In this document: positions 1 to 11,829 of the stretch, piece after piece | Numbering within the stretch: the stretch's first letter is position 1 | How the letters are laid out: every line of letters starts with the position of its first letter | Assembly: GCA_037042185.1 (NCBI GenBank) | Contig: JAXQJY010000033.1 | Location: 1,736,001-1,800,000 of the forward strand | DNA length: 64,000 nucleotides | Reading direction: 5' to 3' | Source of the DNA: Sordariomycetes sp. S80-01Y | Taxonomy: Eukaryota > Ascomycota > Sordariomycetes | Made by a program: the position numbers and the translations under genes | The notes under the pieces: generated by a model | Database searches by the model: none | Seen by the model: only the letters and a program-made list of their open reading frames with translations | What the model was told of the DNA's origin: nothing

Positions 1-559
1 TGCCAATGGGTTTCCCAAAGATGCGCACACAAGGCAGCCTTCCTATATGTCGCAACGCTCGTCAGGCACACCTCTGTCGCAGATTCCTGAGCGCGCAATT
101 CACGCAGCACCTTTCCAACCCCATACCTTCGGCGGCCCGCAGCAACCTTTCTACAACATGCCACGGGGCTACCAGGGCCCACAGGGAGCTTCTCAACAAG
201 GCTACTACTACAACCAAGGCTATTCCGCACCTAATGTGCCTGCCCCTGCACCACCACCCTTCACAGCCCAAGGCCAGCCGCCTGTGCCTGCACACTATAA
301 CCAGCCCCATATTGACCCGGCTGCGGCTGGACAGTCAGCGGCCATGGCGGCCAACCTGGTAGCTCAAGAGGCCAATGGCATGGTGTACTACTATGATGCC
401 TCTCAGATGCCTCCGGGCAACAATTACCAGTCATACCCCGCGCCTCAGCCAGGCTACCAACCCCCGGGCGCTATGGGTATGGGTGGTATGGTCACCCCCA
501 GTCCTGATGCCTACTACTACCCGCAACCGCCGGCGGGTGGCATGGTCTACTACTCTTAG
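1..559 (+). CDS. C-terminal part of a Pro/Gln/Tyr-rich protein, possibly Barentsz/CASC3-like (5' partial)
   Basis: The frame is open from base 2 to a TAG at 557-559, so the start lies left of the window. About 185 residues are visible. They are low complexity, rich in Pro, Gln, Gly and Tyr, with many PQQP, GYYY and YYYPQP-like patches. Two related motifs stand out, NGMVYYYDASQ in the middle and GGMVYYS at the very end. There is no folded domain, signal peptide or membrane segment. From memory, fungal proteins with an N-terminal Btz (eIF4AIII-binding, exon-junction-complex) domain have tails of this kind, but that domain would lie outside the window, so the assignment is only a suggestion. Any other disordered RNA-binding protein tail could look the same. 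That this is real coding sequence is much surer than its function. Confidence 0.6.
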   Translation, partial: ANGFPKDAHTRQPSYMSQRSSGTPLSQIPERAIHAAPFQPHTFGGPQQPFYNMPRGYQGPQGASQQGYYYNQGYSAPNVPAPAPPPFTAQGQPPVPAHYNQPHIDPAAAGQSAAMAANLVAQEANGMVYYYDASQMPPGNNYQSYPAPQPGYQPPGAMGMGGMVTPSPDAYYYPQPPAGGMVYYS

Positions 560-2761
560 GTGGCAATGTCCACCTTGTACTCGAATGGCTGCCATCGGGC
601 CTAGTCCTGAGGCCTGTGACCTGCCGTACCATACGTCACCAGGGAGCGTAGGTGTCCATCCTATCGGCCTGGTTTTGGGCACCCATAATGTGGCAACGAC
701 TCAGGGGCCGCGATTCTCACTGATCGTGCAGAGGAGACGTTACCCCTTGACATCATTTTGATGCGAGGACCATGCTCGATAGAAGTTTCGGGTCCTTCGG
801 AAAGGCACAGTCACAGCTACCTGCTACGGGGTTTTGGAAGAGCCCATGAATGGAACTGCAGTTCCATAGTGACGCATCCCGGGGAGGCCTTGGGCAAACG
901 CCCCTCTTTTAGATGGTGAAGGCACGTGGAATCATCGGTCTACCCTCAGCCTTACTTCTGTTCCCTGCCGGTTGTTTTACCCCTTCTCACTTTTGCTTTC
1001 TTGCGGTACTGCGAGGTGTTAAAAGCTATCATGGTTGCGGCGTTCCGGATAATCTCGGGTTTGGTTTCCATTAGCTTTACTACCTTGAATTCAACGAGCG
1101 GGCTGATTTAGGCGTTAACAAGTCTTTGCCTCACGAATATGTGAATCCTCGTGATACTATGAAAGGCGCCCGGTGACATCGAAAGGGAGTATCTGCTGTT
1201 TCGATCCAGCTGGTACGAAACGTCCCAGTTACTGCTGCGCTCGGGCGAACCGCACTGATGAGTCCGATATACTTGTGCCAGCACGAGTATGTCTATAGCC
1301 TTCCCCTCATGACATGCGTCCAATTCTTGAGTAGCGTCCCAGGCAGAGTTCATCAGCTTTTATGTCGTGAATCAACTTTCTACAGGGTAATGCCGACTAG
1401 TTACGCGGGAGGAACCAACCTAGGCCAGAAGACTCCAAGTAAAATGAACATCTGGGCTAGTGGATGGGAGCTCATCGTCTTTCAATTAAATTTTCCCATA
1501 TTTACGGGAGCTTGTAAGTTGTAAAGCAAGCGTTCAAGGCACCTTCTTTTGTTTGAATCCATGGCCAACCTGAAGGAAGTGAGGTACGGGTCTAACGTTA
1601 AGCTAGTAGACGACTTGTCCCACAAACGAGGATATCGATGGGGAGACGTGCGATGATAATCCTCGTCGGGAATTGATTCCATAGCCCCAATCTCTACTCT
1701 CCTGACGTTTTGGCTCACTGTAGAGGTGATCAAACCCAATTTGACACGATGTCCTCTGGTTGTTGGAATCGAGCTCGCGCTATGTTCCTTATATACCTGA
1801 GTTGCTACAGGATGGCAGGTCTTTCCTATAAACTAGTACCGAGCGCTTTCATTTTCACCAAGGTACCAATTTGAACATCGCCAAGCAATATACCATGGTT
1901 TGGCATGCTTCTACGTTTGTGCTCGAGTAGTTGACTGGCTCTAGAGGATGTCTAGGCCCGATGACTAACGGGAAACCCCCGACTCGGCGACTTCAGCGCA
2001 CAGCTAGCTTGTTCAGTTTAGACTTTCTGACACCTCGGGCACTACGTCAAAGCACGCATCCCCGCAACCACACTCACATGTTGGTACCCAGTGCTCTGTG
2101 GTCAAGAAACAGAAGCGGCACCGGAGGCTGACCCCGCGTAGACCCAGGGACGGTTCCCGCGGATGTGCAGCCTTTCGCAAGCATGTGCAACTCTCAGAGG
2201 ATACCAGACAAAACATACCCTCGGGTCCCAGAGTCTTGATGGGTTAAGTGTGCGATGCATTAGCCAGAACGGGTTGGGAGGTTGGCGGGAAGCATGGTAG
2301 CAGCACTGTGCCGTGTCAGGTGAAACACGGTCACGGGCTGAGTGATGTCCCACTGTTATCGGGCGTTTCGGTGCGTCAAGCCACGCAACCCCCAGCCATG
2401 GCACAGTGCATAGACCACCAGCCACCCTCGCAATCAGGTACCTTACCTGTCCCAGCGAAGCCGAGGACAGCGCAAGCTCTCGTTTAAGACTCCACTGAGC
2501 ACCTGCGATGCTGCCGAAGCCACTAAGGGCCCTGAAAACGAGCATCCGAGACCATTCGTACACGTACCCAGGCTGACGCCTCTTCGAATCCCGCCTTCTA
2601 TTCTTGCTTTCTGCACGCCAAGTTCCGACCAGGCCGACATGGAATTGCCCTAAAAGCCCGCAGCAGCCAGCTCGCCGACGTCTGATCAGCTATCCAACTC
2701 TGCGACCTAGCTCGAATCCCCATTCCCCTCGCTTCGCTCCTCCCCACCTCGACGTAAGATC
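560..2761. other. 2.2-kb intergenic interval
   Basis: It holds the 3' flank of the left-edge gene and the promoter and leader of the oxysterol-binding protein gene. Open frames here are short (longest about 150 codons), overlap on both strands and show neither motifs nor spliceable continuation. I see no tRNA, transposon ends or tandem repeat. The last 100 bases before 2762 are C/T-rich, as is usual for a fungal leader. Confidence 0.6.
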
Positions 2762-5700
2762 ATGGCGGGCATTGAGCATCTGGAGGTGCACAGTCGAGTA
2801 AGTCTGCTGGGAACCGCAGGTCATTGCTAGAGATCTCGACTGACGGCGTTTCAGTCGTACATCGTGCGTTGGGTACAGGTTGACGAGGACAAGACCCTGT
2901 CATGGAGCGTCCAGCCTCATAAAAAGTCCATGTAAGTCCAGTCGAGCGCCAATGCAGTGAGAGAAAGTACTGACTAGGAGCGATCGCAGAAACTTCGGAA
3001 TCGTCAAACACCCAGGCAGCGGAGCCACCAACATTATCGCCGCGGCCGGCGGCCTTTCGACCGGTGCCCAGACCCCAGGAGTCACAGAAGGAAAGTCTAG
3101 CAGACTCCCTAAGCGCGAGCAGACGGCGCAGGATCTGCTGGCTAGCAAAGGTTTCATACCGATCAAATGGCTCGGGAAATTCGAGGCGGACAAGGTGTCC
3201 ATGGGCACGTATGACGTGGTAGCTGGCGATGGTGGTATGTACGGCCTGGTGTTCGACAATACCTTCTCGAAACAAACCTCGAAAACCGCGACTTTCGTTG
3301 TCCTCACGTATCCGACCGGCGCGCCACCTCAAACGACGAACCACCTGCCGAATTTGCAGCTACCTCAGGCACACGCGGGGTCTAGCCAGACAAGCTTGGG
3401 AAAACATGGCCCTCACCTCGAAGGGATGGTCTCGCCGTCGTCTGAAAGTCTTCATAGTCACGGAGCTGGTGGTGGTAGGCCTACCTCTGTCTGGAGCGAC
3501 GGCGCTGGGCACTCAGCGAACTATCATGTTGGGACGCTGTCCAAGCGTCGCCGCAAGAAGGGACAGGGCTACGCTCGACGATTCTTCTCCCTCGATTACT
3601 CAACATGCACGCTATCCTACTACTACAACCGAAACTCGTCAGCGCTGCGTGGCGCAATCCCTTTGAGTCTGGCTGCTGTTGCTGCGGATGAACGCAGAAG
3701 AGAGATCTGCATCGACTCTGGCGCCGAGGTCTGGCATCTTCGTGCTCCTAACAACAAGGAATTCCAGGAGTGGGCGCGGGCTCTCGAGAAAGCCAGTCGA
3801 GTAGCTCGGGGCGTTGAAGCCATCCCTCAGCCTACGTCCAAGGCGAACCTGAAATTGGATACCAGTCGCCTTAGAGTGCCCCAGCAGTCCACACAGCAGG
3901 AAGACGAGGAATGGCACCAAGTGGAAACTCTTGTCAGTCGAGTTGTCGGTACTCGAGATGCGCTTCGCCGCCTGACGAAGGATGTTGAGCAGCACGCCTC
4001 AGCACCAACCCCGGGAGCCAGTGGACAACACCTCTCTCCGGGGCAAGTGTCGGCCGTCGACGAAAAGAACGACGGCTACTTCCCGCCACCCCAAGAGAAG
4101 CGGTCGTTCTGGCGTCGAAAGTCCAGCGCACCATCAGCTACCTCGGCTTTGGCCCAAGCAGGAGGCTCTGCTCTCGCTGTACCTTCGCCAGGTAGCGCCC
4201 AGGCGGTCCCGGTCAATGGATCGAAGATATCGCGGCGCCATAACGCCAAGGGGTCTAAGAGCCAGCCGCAAGAGGAGAAGTCCTTGCCAGACCACTGCCA
4301 GGCCTTGCTAACGGATCTCGACTTGGTGGTCTTGGAGTTTACTACTCTTCTCAACAACAGCAAGCGCCGGCGCATGGTTGCACCTCTATCAGCTGGGGGT
4401 GCGTCCCGCAAGAGTATGGAGACAATGTCAACAGCCGACGAGTTCTTCGATGCCGAAGACGCCAAGTCCACGATGATCAAGATCAATGACAGCGAAGATG
4501 AAATTGAGTCGGATGCTGAAGGTTCATTCCACGACAATTCATCCGTTTCGTCATGTGATGATGACGACGCAGATCGTTCAGGGGATGCAGGGGATCTGTA
4601 TCCCGCGAAACCGAAGAGCCTGCAACCCTTGCCCATCAACAAGGCTGTGCAGAGGAGAAGTACAATCCCACAAGCTACAGTGCTCCCCCCAAGCCTGATA
4701 GCGTTTGTCCGTAAGAACGTTGGCAAGGATTTGAGCACCATCACCATGCCCGTGTCTGCAAATGAGCCTATCTCATTTCTACAAAAAGTGGCCGAGCAGC
4801 TAGAGTACGCTCAGCTTCTCAACCAGGCAGTCAAGCAAAAGCACCCCACAGAGCGGTTGCTCTATGTGACTGCCTTCGCCGTTTCCCAGTTCAGCAGCAG
4901 TCGTGTCAAGGAGAGAGCTATCCGCAAGCCCTTCACACCTTTGCTCGGAGAGACGTACGAGCTGGTACGCACAGAGCAGGAGGTTCCTGGTGGATTCAGA
5001 CTCCTGGTAGAGAAAGTCCAGCACCGTCCTCTCCGGCTTGCTATGCACGCCGACTCAGCTCACTGGTCGTTCTCACACTCGCCGGCACCGGGCAATAAGT
5101 TCTGGGGCAAGAGTGCTGAAGTCACAATGGAGGGCAGGGTCCGCATCGCCCTTCGTTTGCCGGATGGGAACGACGAGCTGTACTCGTGGAACATCGCAAC
5201 GATGTTCCTGCGTAACGTTGTGATGGGCGAGAAATACGTCGAACCAGTAGGCACGATGCACGTCACAAACGACACGACTGGGCACAAGGCTGCTGTCGAG
5301 TTCAAGGGCAAGGGTATGTTTGGCGGACGAATCGAGGATGTGCAAGTTACGACCTTCAGCCCCGACGGCAGCAACACCGGGAGCGGGCTTGTGGGAACGT
5401 GGACTAGCGGCTTGCGCACCCAAGGTCCTGGCAAGGCTGCGAGCGATGAGATCTGGCAGGTCGGTCAACTGGTCGACAATGCACCTCAGACTTACGGAAT
5501 GACTACTTTCGCGGCCGGCCTGAATGAAATCACAAGCGTGGAAAAGGATAAAATGGCGCCGACAGACTGTCGTCTGCGCCCTGATCAGCGCATGGCAGAG
5601 GAGGGCAAGCTGGACGACGCAGAGTTGTGGAAGCAGAAGCTTGAAGACGCACAGCGCGCACGCCGGAAGGCCAAGGAGCAGAACGGAGAAGAGCACAAGC

Positions 5701-5834
5701 CTCGTTGGTTCGTCAGGGCCGAGCACTCACCTGAAGGCGAAGAGGTCTGGAAGCTCAAGGGCGGCAAGGACTCGTACTGGGAGGCGAGGGCGCACGGGGC
5801 TTGGACGGGAGTAGAGGATCTTTTCAACGTGTAG
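2762..5834 (+). CDS. OSH3: Oxysterol-binding protein homologue of the OSH3 type (GOLD-PH-FFAT-ORD)
   Basis: Exons are 2762-2797, 2855-2931 and 2990-5834, giving 985 residues. Both introns (57 and 58 nt) have good donors and CAG acceptors and restore one frame. The N-terminus (about 1-145) resembles the GOLD-like domain of yeast Osh3. A PH domain follows at about 217-307, then a disordered linker. An FFAT-like motif, EFFDAED (residues about 522-528, bases 4440-4460), would bind VAP/Scs2 on the ER. The lipid-transfer (ORD) domain covers about 605-980 and includes KPFTPLLGETYE. By family knowledge it acts at ER-plasma membrane contacts in sterol/PI4P handling. The usual ORD signature EQVSHHPP reads EKVQHRPL here (5010-5033), so the second phosphate-binding histidine is Arg. 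The family call is firm. Retained lipid exchange is uncertain. Confidence 0.93.
4440..4460 (+). other. FFAT-like VAP-binding motif inside the OSH3 homologue
   Basis: The codons give EFFDAED, close to the FFAT consensus EFFDAxE, within an acidic Ser/Asp-rich linker between the PH and lipid-transfer domains. That is where OSH3 proteins carry such a motif. By family knowledge it would recruit the protein to ER-resident VAP proteins. Confidence 0.7.
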
Positions 5835-7854
5835 TCAAGATAGCGAACGAGCAGGCGGCCATTTCGGAATATTCTCAGCCATTCACTTGTGCCCCTTCAC
5901 TGTTGAATGTTCTTGTTGAGCGAAATTTGCGTCGGACAGACAAGACTTGGCCATGGCGCTAAGTCCAGAGGTTTGCTGTCATGTGTCGGGTTGAGGCCTC
6001 ACCGTATCGTCGCCCTATACTGATCCTGGTGAGCCGTGCGCGATGACGTTTCAAGCGTTCCAGAAAGAGCAGTGTCTTGCATCAGTGCAATTTCCCCAGT
6101 TGTTGATCGAAGGCTCGAAAGGGGTCAGTGGCCAGAGACCCCTGAACGAACCCGCTGCGGCGGTACGATTTGGCTCCCGGCTTGGCTGCTTGGCGGCATG
6201 GTCCAGGAGCCAGGAGCCGAGCGTCAGTCCTGGAGCCCCCCTCTGATCAGACATGCAAAGGTGATTGGCAAAGGGCACAGAGAGGCCTCAAACAGGGGCA
6301 GAAGTTACGTGCTCGCGCAACCGCGATTTTGAAATTTGGATGAACGGGGAATGGCTCGCTGGTTGGTTAAGGGGTGCCGGCTAACGGCAAGGGGGTGTAC
6401 TGCTCAGTGGAGGTACTTAGTAGATGGCCCCTGACGATCGGCGCAGAGGGGTGGACAGAGTGCAGGCCACTGTGCGGCTCAAACTTGAAGAGCCTGTTCT
6501 GTACAAAGGCTTTGCATCATCGAGATCAGGCATGTTGGGGAGCACCATCGAGAGGCTTTCGGTTGATTGAGCGACAGCGCAGGACATTGTGTATGCAGGA
6601 ATGGCATCGCAAGGCCAGAGCAAGAAGACTGCTCAGGGCTGATGTTCTCGGTCGGCTGGGACGAGGGCCGTTGTGAGGCCGCCACGGCTCTCACGGCACC
6701 ACGGGATACGGCACCACAACCACCACCACCACAGTACGTCGCGATGGGGCTCGAGGGGAGGGCTTCGCCACGAATTTCGGGACTATTGCTCGACGGCGAG
6801 GACAAAGTTCAATGGCATTGTTCGACGAGAGGCAGCCAATGTGCATTCCCACACAGGGCTGCCGTTTGGGTCTCTCGAACACCGGAAAGACGATGCCGCA
6901 GCCCCAGCCCGCCAATTTACCCAACTATCCTCCCCGTCTGAACAGCCGAGACAGAGCCAGCCCCGACTCTGAGATGCGCGGTTCCCAAATCTGTTACGCG
7001 CCACGTCAGGGACGGCCAGCCACCGGCGCGACCTCGTATATGTCACCACTGGCATTGGCGCTGCGCATTGGCATTGGCAGCGGCAGCGGCTTGTGTGGGC
7101 GGCGGCCCTTCTGGAGGGTCAGTCGCTGAGAACTTTCTGACGGGGTATGCTATGCTACTCAGTATGCGTACGGGGACAGTACGAGACGAGGGTGGAGCTC
7201 AAGTCTCCATGCACCCCGTACTGTGTTTTTTCTGGATCTGCGAGGCCGAGTGTGCCATCGCCAAGCTGTCATTCGGCAGACCGGGGCCCTAGCACCCGGC
7301 CAGTCCACTATTTGAAAGAGGGATCGTTGCGCTTCATGGCATTTCCGAGTCTGTGCTCCGTAACGGCAGCGGTGATGGTGGGCTCAGTCGAGGCAAGAAT
7401 GGAGCCGGGTACGGAGTACCTAGCTAGGAGGTCTAGGAGGATGGTGTGGCTGTACGAAGCTGGAAGTCCCAAGGGACCCCGACTTAGGTGCCCTCGTGCA
7501 GCCTGAACACTGGCACTGGCGGCGGCAGGTGCAGTCGCGGGTGCAGTCGCAGGTGCTACCAGATACAAGTAACGACTCGTCCCATTCCAGTGTCTGACCT
7601 GTGTCTCTCCTTCTCCTCCTTCTCCATTCATCCGCCCAACCCTCACCCTCGCTTTCCTCCTTCTTTGGTCACTGCTTCTTCCTTCACCTCCAACTCCCTC
7701 GTTCAGGTTGGATTCTCTTTCTCCTCTCACTCTTCCTTCATACTCTGGATTCTCTCACTCTTTTGAGAATCATTGAATCTGTCGGCGGAACAACCGACAA
7801 CCTTCTGAAGTCTTATTGCAACGCGTCGCTGACTGCAAGTCACAACAAATCACA
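5835..7854. other. 2.0-kb intergenic interval with pyrimidine-rich leader
   Basis: It separates two genes on the same strand. A short ACC-repeat patch lies near 6718-6735, and imperfect GCATTG/GGCAGC runs near 7060-7090. From about 7595 to 7755 the + strand is almost pure C/T, typical of a highly expressed fungal gene's leader just ahead of the GH72 start at 7855. I found no additional gene. Confidence 0.6.
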
Positions 7855-9319
7855 ATGAAGGCTGCTATGATCTCGGCCCTCGCGGCCTTGGGCGCTGTCA
7901 CTGCTTCGCCCACCAAGCCCACCAACCTCAACCTCTCCAAGCGTGAGGGCGGCCTGACGCCTGTCACTACCAAGGGAAATGGTAAAGCCCCCTCAATCAA
8001 CGATGATGCCATGGTTTCTGACCCTTCTCAGCCTTCTACACTGGCGACAAGCGCTGGTACATGCGTGGCATCGACTACCAGCCCGGCGGTGCTGCCGCCA
8101 ACATCGATCCTCTGGCCGACACTGACATCTGTCTCCGCGACATCAAGGAATTCAAGGATCTCGGCGTCAACACCATCCGTGTCTACGCTGTCGACAACAA
8201 GAAGGACCACGATGAGTGCATGAAGGCCCTCGACGACGCCGGCATTTACCTCGTCCTCGACGTCAACAACCCGCAGTACTCCATTAACCGCGCTGACCCT
8301 CACGTCTCGTACAATGCCAAGTACCTGCAGAGTGTCTTTGCCACCGTGGAGATGTTCGCTAAGTACGACAACGTCGCCGCCTTTTTCTCCGGAAACGAGG
8401 TCATCAACGACGAGGAGGATACCGACAAGGCCGCCCCCTACGTCAAGGCCGTCACTCGTGACATGAAGAACTACATGGCCCAGCGCGGTCTCCGCCAGGT
8501 GCCTGTCGGTTACTCGGCTGCCGATGTGTCCCAGAACCGCCAGCAAACTGCCGACTACTTCAACTGCGGCTCCGATGACATGCGGTCCGATTTCTTCGCC
8601 TTCAACGACTACTCCTGGTGCAACTCCAACTTCCAGACCTCGGGCTGGGACCAGAAGGTTAAGAACTTTACCGACTACGGCCTCCCCATCTTGTAAGTTA
8701 TTATTGCATCAGCTTCTTCCGCACACCCGCTGACCTTTCTAGCTTGTCTGAGTGGGGCTGCATCAAGAACCGTCCTCGTGAGTTCGAGGAACTCGGCGCC
8801 ATGATGAGCGATAAGATGACTGGCGTCTACTCCGGTGGTCTCATGTACGAGTACTCTCTGGAGGACAATGACTACGGTATCGTTAAGATCGAGGACGGGA
8901 AGGTCAACCGCCAGAAGGAATTCAGCATCTTCAAGGACGCCCTCGAGAAGTACACCATGCCCACGGGTGATGGCGGTGCCTCCTCCAAGTCTCACGGCGT
9001 CGACTGTCCGCCCAAGGACCCCTCGTGGCAGGTTGATCCTGAGTCGATCCCCGAGATGCCTGAGGAGGCTCAGAAGTACATGAAGAACGGTGCCGGTGAC
9101 GGCCCCGGTCTGGATGGTTCTGGTTCGCAGCAAGCTGGTGACAGCGGCACGGCGACTGCTAGTGTCAGCGAGGGCGTGGCTTCTCCGACGGCCGACTCCC
9201 AGCAGACCGACAGCTCTGATGACGAGGACGCGGCTGGGTCTCTGAAGGTGGGATTCGGCCCTTTGCTTGTCACCGGGGCCACCCTGTTCTTCACCGCGTT
9301 TGGCGCTCTGCTTCTTTAA
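7855..9319 (+). CDS. GPI-anchored beta-1,3-glucanosyltransferase, GH72 (GAS/GEL family)
   Basis: Exons are 7855-7981, 8032-8692 and 8743-9319 (two 50-nt introns), giving 454 residues. The protein opens with a signal peptide (first about 18 residues, hydrophobic, ending near TAS). The GH72 core starts with FYTGDKRWYMRGIDYQPGG. The acid/base Glu sits in SGNEVIND (about residue 165) and the nucleophile Glu in SEWG (about 266), a spacing that agrees with yeast Gas1. The tail is Ser/Thr/Asp-rich and ends in a hydrophobic stretch suitable for GPI attachment. There is no CBM43/X8 cysteine-rich module, so this is the short GH72 subtype. The enzyme cuts and religates beta-1,3-glucan at the plasma membrane and wall, lengthening side chains. 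The 3' splice of intron 2 rebuilds the FLSEWG motif exactly, so the gene model is firm. Confidence 0.96.
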
Positions 9320-9807
9320 GGGGGACGTTTTGAGATTGTAACATTGTATAGACTCTTCCAGCATGTGTTGTCAGTACATCATTTATGAGGCGAATTGGTA
9401 CGCCCCGGCAGCTGATCGCCCGGAGGCAAGGTCTGGGTTTGGGTTCTGCCTGAAAAGCTGCGGCTCAGGCTAGAGTATTATAATTGGCCGTTGGCCTCGC
9501 TTGAGCTTAGTAAATCTGATCTGATCGAAATGTCTGTGCTGTCATGCTGTGTCCATCGGCCCAAGCCGGTATTTTAAACTACCAACAATTGTCGTCGCGA
9601 AGTTTGGCTTACACGTGAGGTTAGGATTCCAATCCTGGCCGGGGTATTCGGGGCTGGACCTCGGCTGCCCCACGTCCAACCGTGCAGTTGCCCTGGCTGT
9701 GCTTCACCCACCGCGTACCGTATGTAAGACGTTCATCATCATCACATCGGATTTCAGTCTCCCATCGAACTCGTAACTGTAGACCACTTCAAGAAGCCCC
9801 AGCCACA
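9320..9807. other. Intergenic interval, GH72 3' flank and isomerase promoter
   Basis: About 490 bases with no supported gene. The small open frame starting at 9549 runs toward the next gene's leader without coding features. Confidence 0.6.
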
Positions 9808-10743
9808 ATGTCCGGGACACCGCTCAAAGGTTACAGCTACACCTACTTCAACACAACGTCTCCTTCCACCGGCGTCGCCCATGTCGAGATCAACCGCCCG
9901 TCGAAGCTCAATGCCTTCTCTGAACCGGTGTGGCTCGAGTTTGGAAAGCTGTTCGACCAGCTGAGCGCGGACTCGGACGTCAGGGTCATTGTGCTGACGG
10001 CCAGCGGGGAGAAGGCCTTCACCGCGGGCCTGGATGTCCAGGCTGCCAGCGCGGGTGACAACAAGGTGTTTGGGGAGAATGGCAACATGGATGTTGCGAG
10101 GAGGGCCAAGGGGCTGAGATATCACATCGAGGAGTTTCAAGGGTGCATCGGTGCGGCTGAGAGGTGCGAGAAGCGTGAGTGCGCCGATTTGTTCACTGTC
10201 GACAATTCGTCTATTTCGCATCTGTGAACTGAGCTAACTTCGCATCCAGCCATCATCTGTGTTTTCCATGGCGTCTCGTACGGTCTGGCTATTGACATAG
10301 CCTGCTGCACCGACATCCGCATCGCCGCCGCCAACACACGCTTCGCAGTCAAGGAAGTAGACATCGGCATCCCCGCCGATATTGGCACCCTCGCTCGCCT
10401 GCCAAAGATCGTGGGCAACCACTCCTGGGTCAAGGACGTGGCGCTCACCGCCAGGGACTTCTCCGCGCAGGAGGCGCTGCAGCAGGGCTTCATCTCGCAG
10501 GTCCACGAGACCAAGCAGCAGGCCGTCAAGGCCGGGTTCGAGCTGGCCGGCTTCATCGCGGAGAAGAGCCCCGTCGCCGTGCAGGGCACCAAGGAGCTTC
10601 TGAACCACGGGCGCGAGTATAGCACCAAGGAGAGCCTAAGATATACTGCTGTTTGGAACAGCGTCGTCGTGCAGAGCGAGGACTTCAAGAGGGGCATCGT
10701 GAGCGGGTTGAAGAGGACGAAGCCTACTTTTGAGAAGTTGTAG
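9808..10743 (+). CDS. Enoyl-CoA hydratase/isomerase family, delta3,5-delta2,4-dienoyl-CoA isomerase type
   Basis: Exons are 9808-10174 and 10250-10743, giving 286 residues. The 75-nt intron joins EK to PIICVFHG in frame. The crotonase fold is complete: a GLDVQ-like oxyanion-hole region near residue 75, then HGVSYGLAIDIACCTDIR, then VKEVDIGIPADIGTLARLPK. By alignment in my memory to mammalian ECH1, the three acidic active-site residues of the dienoyl-CoA isomerase (in IDIA, KEVD and ADIG) are all present, which favours that activity over plain hydratase. Such enzymes reposition double bonds during beta-oxidation of unsaturated fatty acids. The C-terminus is EKL, only a weak relative of the peroxisomal PTS1 SKL, and no clear mitochondrial leader is seen, so the compartment is open. 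It ends 119 bases from the convergent TFB5 gene. Confidence 0.92.
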
Positions 10744-10862
10744 TCTGGTTCGGAGCCGAATAGATGCGATTCGGAGGGGTCTGTAAAATTGTAGCTCCAG
10801 CTGTAAATGCACATGATCTAAGCGCTTCTGTTGGTGTCATCGTCTCGTTCGAAGATCGGTGC

Positions 10863-11260
10863 TCATTCGGAGCCAGATTCGTCCATTGGAGGCAAATTCT
10901 CGTTCAATCGCTACCGCCACAAGTCAGCAAATGCTAATATTCCACCTTGCTCCTCCCATAGATGTGATCTGCACGACGAAAAAGGACATACCTTCTCCAA
11001 CTTGGCCTTGAGGGAGGCGACCAGGTTCTCCATGACGACTACACGTTCTTCGTCCAGATCTTGGATGATGTACTGGTGGTTCTCTGCGTCGTCAATGTTG
11101 ACGATGATGGACTTGATCGAGGGATCGCACTCGATCAGAACGCCTGGGAGGGTCAGACTCCGAGTCCTGGGAGAGGCTCTGGGCGGGAAGCGGAGGGCGA
11201 AAGGAGGTTGGGCTTGCGTCGAGCTTTTTGGGAGAAAGTACCTCTGACGGCGCGAGGCAT
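10863..11260 (-). CDS. TFB5: TFIIH subunit Tfb5 (GTF2H5/TTDA homologue)
   Basis: A tiny three-exon gene on the minus strand: 11260-11242, 11143-10992 and 10910-10863. It encodes 72 residues beginning [17 protein letters not shown] and ending PPMDESGSE. Intron 1 (98 nt) follows a one-base phase and intron 2 (81 nt) follows an AAG codon. Intron 2 has donor GTATGT, a GCTGAC branch point and a TAG acceptor. Length and sequence match the Tfb5 family (about 70 residues; the CDPSIK and DLD...V segments are typical). Tfb5 stabilises Tfb2 in the TFIIH core and supports nucleotide excision repair and basal transcription. Without splicing, the middle exon looks like part of a meaningless 120-codon frame, so automated annotation could miss or misbuild this gene. 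Confidence 0.93.
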
Positions 11261-11829
11261 CGCGGCAGTTCAACGGCAGTCTGGGTGACCGCCTTGAGAG
11301 TTGATGAAATTTACAGAGGCGGAAGCGTTCGGCGCGTTCGTTGGCAGCTGGTTACGAAAGTATAGGTCATCGAACAAATGGCGAGCTGGAGATGACGCAT
11401 TGACGCTGGTGGTGATGCGCGAGTGCACGTGAACTTCAAGACCGGTCTCGGGTCCCGGGGCCCGGATTAAACGCCCCTGGCCCGGCACCTTCGTCCTCTC
11501 CACCAGCCACTACACTAGATAGGTACGGCCCCGCGAGGTCTGTCCGACCTACCTCGTGAGGCCCTGTAGCTGTACTATGGCTTCATTATCCTCTTGCATT
11601 CCGTCCTAGTACGTTCCTTAGCCCAATCACGCATTCATTAGTTATCCGTTCCCTTTCAGCTCCTCTGCGCAGACGTGCCACAGCCAACATGATCGAGCGA
11701 CCTGCGCCCCTCACTCTCTTACGTTTGAACCCTACGTAACTTAGGCTTGTGACACTGGTGCAATACGTGCGAAGCACTTCCAGTTCATCAGTTGCTTTGT
11801 ATCATCAAATTGAGTATAATCTCGAAAGC
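11261..11829. other. Intergenic interval between TFB5 promoter and ARG4 3' end
   Basis: It serves as TFB5 upstream region and argininosuccinate lyase 3' flank. A purine/pyrimidine mix with CCCGGGGCCCGG near 11454-11465 is the only striking composition. No gene is supported. Confidence 0.55.

Noticed and set aside
2550-2610. TTCGAATCCCGC resembling a tRNA B box
   Set aside because: No A box or foldable cloverleaf at the required distance. Similar lone matches near 14985 and, on the minus strand, 16268 fail the same test.
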